Shown piece by piece: positions 59,765 through 64,000 of a stretch of DNA of 64,000 nucleotides. The stretch comes from Notolepis coatsorum. Taxonomy: Eukaryota > Chordata > Actinopteri > Aulopiformes > Paralepididae. Under the pieces are notes generated by a model. It was not told where the DNA came from, ran no database searches, and was given only the letters and a program-made list of their open reading frames with translations. Within the stretch, counting starts at the first letter, position 1. The number at the start of each line of letters is the position of its first letter. A program made the translations under genes and the position numbers. Where the stretch lies: assembly GCA_963971535.1 (NCBI GenBank), contig OZ020589.1, positions 81,537,184 through 81,601,183 of the forward strand. Direction: 5' to 3'.

Positions 59765-59815
59765 CTCACACTCAACCTTTCTCTGTATTCATATTACTGT
59801 CTCTCCATTTCACAG

Positions 59816-59851
59816 GTGTTTTCCTGACACCCTGTATGGAATTCAGCCTTG
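59816..59851 (+). other. Possible 36-nt microexon (speculative)
   Basis: A pyrimidine-rich stretch ending CTCTCCATTTCACAG stands before it, and GTAAGTCC follows at once. Both match splice consensus well. The length is a multiple of three and two of three frames are open. No neighbouring exon was found, so this could be chance. Confidence 0.2.
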
Positions 59852-61381
59852 GTAAGTCCTATTTTTTTGTACTTGTGTGTCTTCCGTCGCTGTGCTTCAT
59901 GGTCTGTTCATCCTGCAGGACACTGTACAGTGCTGTGTAGGCCTCTCTCACACCGATAACATCAGTTCACTTCAGAAGGTGGCTTTTCTTCACATATCAA
60001 GCATTGAAAAGCGTTGATGAAGGGACATCATACCCAACCTATGTTCTATTTGATTTGATTTGTATGCTGTTTAAATTTGAATTAGGGCTGACACTCGATT
60101 TATTTTACTTACTGTATTACTCCCTGGTAGCAGTAATTTGTTACACTACTCGTTCAATAACTTTTCTGTTACAGCCCCCAGAATTGGCAATTGCTTCCTT
60201 TCTTAAATTCAAAACTTCTACATAGTACAACATAGGCTATTTCGCCTGTGCGTCTCTGTGTGAATAATCATGTCAGGGTAGCGCACCTCAAGGGGTTTTC
60301 AAACGAGATGTGCAAGCCACCACAGACGTAGAACTGCACTGAGCTTCATCATTGTTTTCAACATAGGACCAAGACACTGGAATCCAGCAAGGTGAAAAGC
60401 ACAATGCTTCTAGTTTGAAAGCACATTAACTGACAACCAGCAGCATAAGACGTTTGGTAACTAGACTACTTACTACTGTACATGCTTGATCAAAAAGCAC
60501 AGCTGGCTCAAATTGATGGACACGTTGCGCTGAATACCATGTTGTGCTGTTGTAGGATAGCAGGTATTGCAAGATATTTGAGGTTGTATTTTTCACCATC
60601 AATAGTAAGAGAAGTTAGGGCTCTTCTCACACTCCAAAATGATGGAACAGCGCTGACAGTTTACTCTGAACTGTTGAAGGTAGAATCCATAATGCGGCCT
60701 GTTTGTGAATCCATGCTGTTTGTGAATCCATGCTGTTTGATCCTTTTAGAGAAACACCACATTATATTTTCTTTCTATCCACCAAATAGCCTTGAGTGCA
60801 GTTTGTATAGATTATAGAATGGTTGTTCTTGTCAAATCAAAGTAATGGAGTAATGCATTATTATACTGTACATAGTAAGTGACTGTTTCTGTTTCAATTT
60901 CTGAAATTGAGACAGTAACTGGGAAAAGTAATGTTATTACCACCCAATGCTGCACAGGGGTCAGTCTTCAACCATATATGAAGATCTATTTTGGGATTAT
61001 TACATCAGCTAGGTGCAGTAATGTTGAGGGAGTTGTCCTGGTGGCTCTCTAGCGGTTTGACGTACATTGCTATTTATCTCTCTGCTAGCATCTCTCATAG
61101 CGCCAGGCCGGTAGACGCTACTTACATTTTTCAGTGGAGAGAAAAAGGAATAGGGAGCACAGCTGGGATAGACACAGTAAAACATTAATGATAGGAAGGT
61201 GCTCTTTGTTAACAGAGTTGTCAGTAGAATAAAAATCAAAATAAGTGGCTTGAGGCAAATTTTTTATTAAATGTGTCTTCATTGTTCTTGACAATGAAGC
61301 CACATGCATTTGTCAGGGAGTATGTGGGAGGATGAGGGAGTAATGTAAACTCCCTGGTCATCAATACTTATTTTTTAAGGC

Positions 61382-61601
61382 CATATCAGTAAGATATTTA
61401 ATTGTTTGGAACCAAGTTCAATTTCAATATTTCACGAATAAATATGTAATGGTAAAGTCTAAACGGTCGTCACAATAAAGTGTGTAATAAAGGCCGGTTT
61501 TACTCAACCTTTACATAGCGTAATTATTGCACACAATTGTATTGTGGTTTTTGAGTTTACATGTAGAACCATTCAAACCAATCAAATATCTTACTGATAT
61601 G
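61382..61601. mobile_element. Small inverted-repeat element (MITE-like)
   Basis: CATATCAGTAAGATATTT at the left is exactly inverted at the right (61584-61601), with partial pairing continuing inward. 220 bp, AT-rich, non-coding. Confidence 0.65.
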
Positions 61602-61992
61602 ACTTTTTAATGTTGAGTCATTTTATCCTATTATTATACATTTTGTATTCTTCTTTTGAACACTTGTTGCACTTTGGTTGAAAAGCATTTAATTCCTGCA
61701 ATATGTACTATACAGTACAAGCAACGATTCATTCTCAAACTTTTTAAGATGAAATGTGATGATCAGCAGACCAGGGGCTGCCTTGTCACTCCCATCATGC
61801 TCTTGTCTCTGGTCAGGGACACACTGCACGTCCACATGTTGTTCTTGAAATTGTTGGAGCGGGTTCAGGTCAAAAGTGGTAATATGATTATGTAGATGAT
61901 CTGGTATGACCTTTGCTGTCTCTGAAGGGACGTTTTATCATTGCTGACAGCAACCGGACGTCATAAAAATAAGACAGGAATATAGAAAAAAG

Positions 61993-62735
61993 TTAACCCC
62001 TTAACAGTCCTGCAAATGTTGCATAAAACGCCTGTCGATTGCATACCCAAAGTAATTTGCGATTTATTATACTTTATACTTATAGCACATGTATGAGGCT
62101 GGTCTCTTTTGAAAGGATACATTCTGAAGTTTCTTACACAAACTTTGAGTGCTAATGTAATAGAGAAACAGAGGTTTGAACACATTGAAATAAAATATTT
62201 GCTCCTTACTTTTGTGTTGACTTGTGTTGCCAGATGCCTCTTTTTGGGTTCCAGTTGAGAGGTAGGAGCTGGAATACATAACGGCTCCATAGCCTGAAGT
62301 CTTATAGTCATACAGGTCCAAAGTTTATAAAAATCCCACAGAAGATGAGTGTTTTACAAAGGTTTTTGTAATGTGTGTTCAGCGTGATTATCCAAAATGG
62401 CCGTCCACTTCCATTCATTCAGACACGCGACTCAAAACAAAGAACTTGGTCTTCTTCTGCACCCCTTCTCATTGCAATCAGCGCTCATCTGGGATCGCTT
62501 TCGGAGCAGACGCTCCTTGGCTACAACGGTGGTCAATTATTTTCGCCATCAGCGGTGACTGGTCAATTCAGCACCGTTTACAACCGGACGTGGTCGCTCA
62601 TTGGAACGGCTTGTCAAATGATGCTCGCCAGATATTTCGTCTTGTAACTCGAGACCCGAAGCATGCAAGCGGAGCCGACAGACGAGAGCAAAGTGCCGCG
62701 TTGTGCGTGTGTCCTGTCGAAAGTTAAGAGGTTAA
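61993..62735. mobile_element. TTAA-ended element, 743 bp
   Basis: The left end TTAACCCCTTAAC and right end GTTAAGAGGTTAA are inverted with one mismatch. The interior at 62060-62190 is related to 63545-63690. Its CCTCTTAA-type terminus resembles that of the THAP element at 39923. Confidence 0.62.
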
Positions 62736-62739
62736 CCTC

Positions 62740-63481
62740 TTAACTGGTTCGGGGCCAACCACGTATATGTTTGGGAGCCGACGCTTGAAGGCCAACCACG
62801 TATATGTGTTTAGCTCGTTTTAGTTTTTATTCCATTTTAATATCCTACTCAATGTCACAGAGCTGTATCTTGGCTGGAAAAGGCATATTGGGACTCGGAA
62901 AGTGCAGTACCGGCCAGATCCTGGTATTGGCGCTGTCTCAAGAATGCAGTTTCCCCTGTTGCACACTTGGTGTCACTTTTTTTCGGTCCGGGTGGACTTT
63001 TCTGTTAGCCTCAAGCTATGGCTTCACCAGATCGCCTGGAATACTTTTTGCGACGCCGAATTCAGTATGCAGTAAAGGAATATAGCATTAGCCAATGGAG
63101 ATATCGATTCATGGTGGAACATGATACCGATCATATGTATTTAGATTTTTAACTCTAGCTTGTGTAGGGCCGAAACGCCAATCGATTTAACGTTATTAGC
63201 TTAGCGCCCTATAACTAGCCTTGCAGTAATTATCCCAGACCATTCTGATATAACGTTCATATTCACAACGCTATAAAACGTGAACATATTGATGAAAAAA
63301 AAATCTTTAAGGCATATTGAAGGGAATGTTTATACTGTCAATTGACAATGACAATGGCAAGCAATAATATAAAATATAGATTTAGCTCCACAAACAACGT
63401 CACGCACAGTGAAAAGTTGTAATGAAAAGCTGGCGTCCTAGAGTGGGGCCCGTTTAATCGAAATGGCCCCGAACGTGTTAA
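62740..63481. mobile_element. TTAA-ended element, 742 bp
   Basis: Left TTAACTGGTTCGGGGCCA and right TGGCCCCGAACGTGTTAA are inverted with two mismatches. No coding frame. It abuts the previous element. Confidence 0.65.
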
Positions 63482-64000
63482 CAGGCAGGCAGAAAAGTGG
63501 CCATTTCTTTTACTTGAACTTGAGGACTCCATACTTTTTTTGCAAGGCTTAGCTTTATACTTTATGTGTATAGCACATGCATGAGCCTGGTCTCTTTTGA
63601 AAGATAACATTTTGAAGTTACTAACGCAAAAACGCATAATCACTTTTAATGCTAATGGAATAGAGTAACAGGTTTGAACTTGAGTTGATGTTTTGAGAAA
63701 AACGCAGCCCCGAGCCGGTAGACGCTCGCAAAATGCTGCGACGTGCGTGCATGGGCATGACAGAATAAGCAAAAACCATGAAAAACATTTAACAACACAA
63801 TGACACAGTCTAATTAGTCCCGCCACAGTCTAATTAGTCCCACCACAGTTGTATAATGAACCAATTTTTTTTTTTATTATTATTATTTTTTATTACTATT
63901 TTTTAAATATAAAGTTTACCAATAGGGATGTATCAGTAGTATTAGCAGTGGTAGTAGTCGTAATAGTAATCCACTATATTTTTTTATTTTCTAAAAAATA
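63482..64000. other. Partial copy of the 62 kb TTAA family and simple sequence
   Basis: 63545-63690 repeats the block TAGCACATG.ATGAG.CTGGTCTCTTTTGAAAG found at 62080-62115. A short direct repeat CACAGTCTAATTAGTCCC occurs at 63806 and 63824. TTATTATTATT and TAGTAGT runs follow to the window end. Confidence 0.5.

Noticed and set aside
62371-62727. 118-codon frame with mixed composition
   Set aside because: Lies wholly inside a TTAA-ended element, has no recognisable domain and overlaps another open frame.

Overview
The window looks like teleost fish genomic DNA and consists almost entirely of transposable elements. The evidence is the mix of families: L2 and L1-type LINEs, BEL/Pao, a Ty3/gypsy element with the rare Gmr1-like domain order, hAT and TTAA-duplicating DNA elements, and long GT, CT and GA microsatellites. 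I found no convincing host protein-coding gene, no tRNA or rRNA gene and no CRISPR array. Only one large reading frame is intact: the 2061-codon gag-pol of a BEL/Pao retrotransposon at 20085-26270.

Layout. (1) 917-14145 is one minus-strand L2-type LINE cut into three pieces by two later insertions: a 7.1 kb Gmr1-like LTR element (3516-10595) and a 2.7 kb DNA transposon (10714-13411). The LINE reading frame continues across both insertions once each target duplication is counted once. (2) 14146-36549 is one plus-strand L1-type LINE, ORF2 only, cut by four insertions: a hAT element (16158-17842), the young BEL/Pao element (18643-27758), a full-length minus-strand L1 (28251-35224) and a 626 bp near-perfect palindrome (35812-36437). 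(3) 36692-38795 is a hAT-like element with an 8 bp target duplication and an internal ~612 bp tandem duplication. (4) 39769-53705 is bounded by inverted termini and an exact 8 bp duplication of another hAT-like element. Inside it lie a TTAA element carrying a broken THAP-domain exon (39923-41777) and an LTR retrotransposon, gypsy copy A (42798-51803), itself filled with two solo-LTR-like insertions, a TIR element, two LINE tails and a 2.9 kb LINE. (5) 54953-59251 is a TA-flanked TIR element containing gypsy copy B (55147-58762). (6) 59252-64000 is AT-rich DNA with a CT microsatellite, a small inverted-repeat element, TTAA-ended elements and one speculative microexon.

Most interesting observation. 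Gypsy copies A and B lie in opposite orientations with different LTR subtypes, yet both lack the whole reverse transcriptase and RNase H region. In both, the coding sequence passes from the first residues of the RT domain into an (ACT/GCT)n triplet tract coding Thr/Ala and then into integrase. The shared junction suggests a gag-protease-integrase family without its own RT that spread using enzymes supplied in trans.

Ages. The BEL LTRs differ at about seven positions in 1.4 kb, so that insertion is recent. The Gmr1-like LTRs differ by roughly 1 percent and copy B's LTRs by about 3 percent, judged by eye. The broken L2 and L1 hosts are older.
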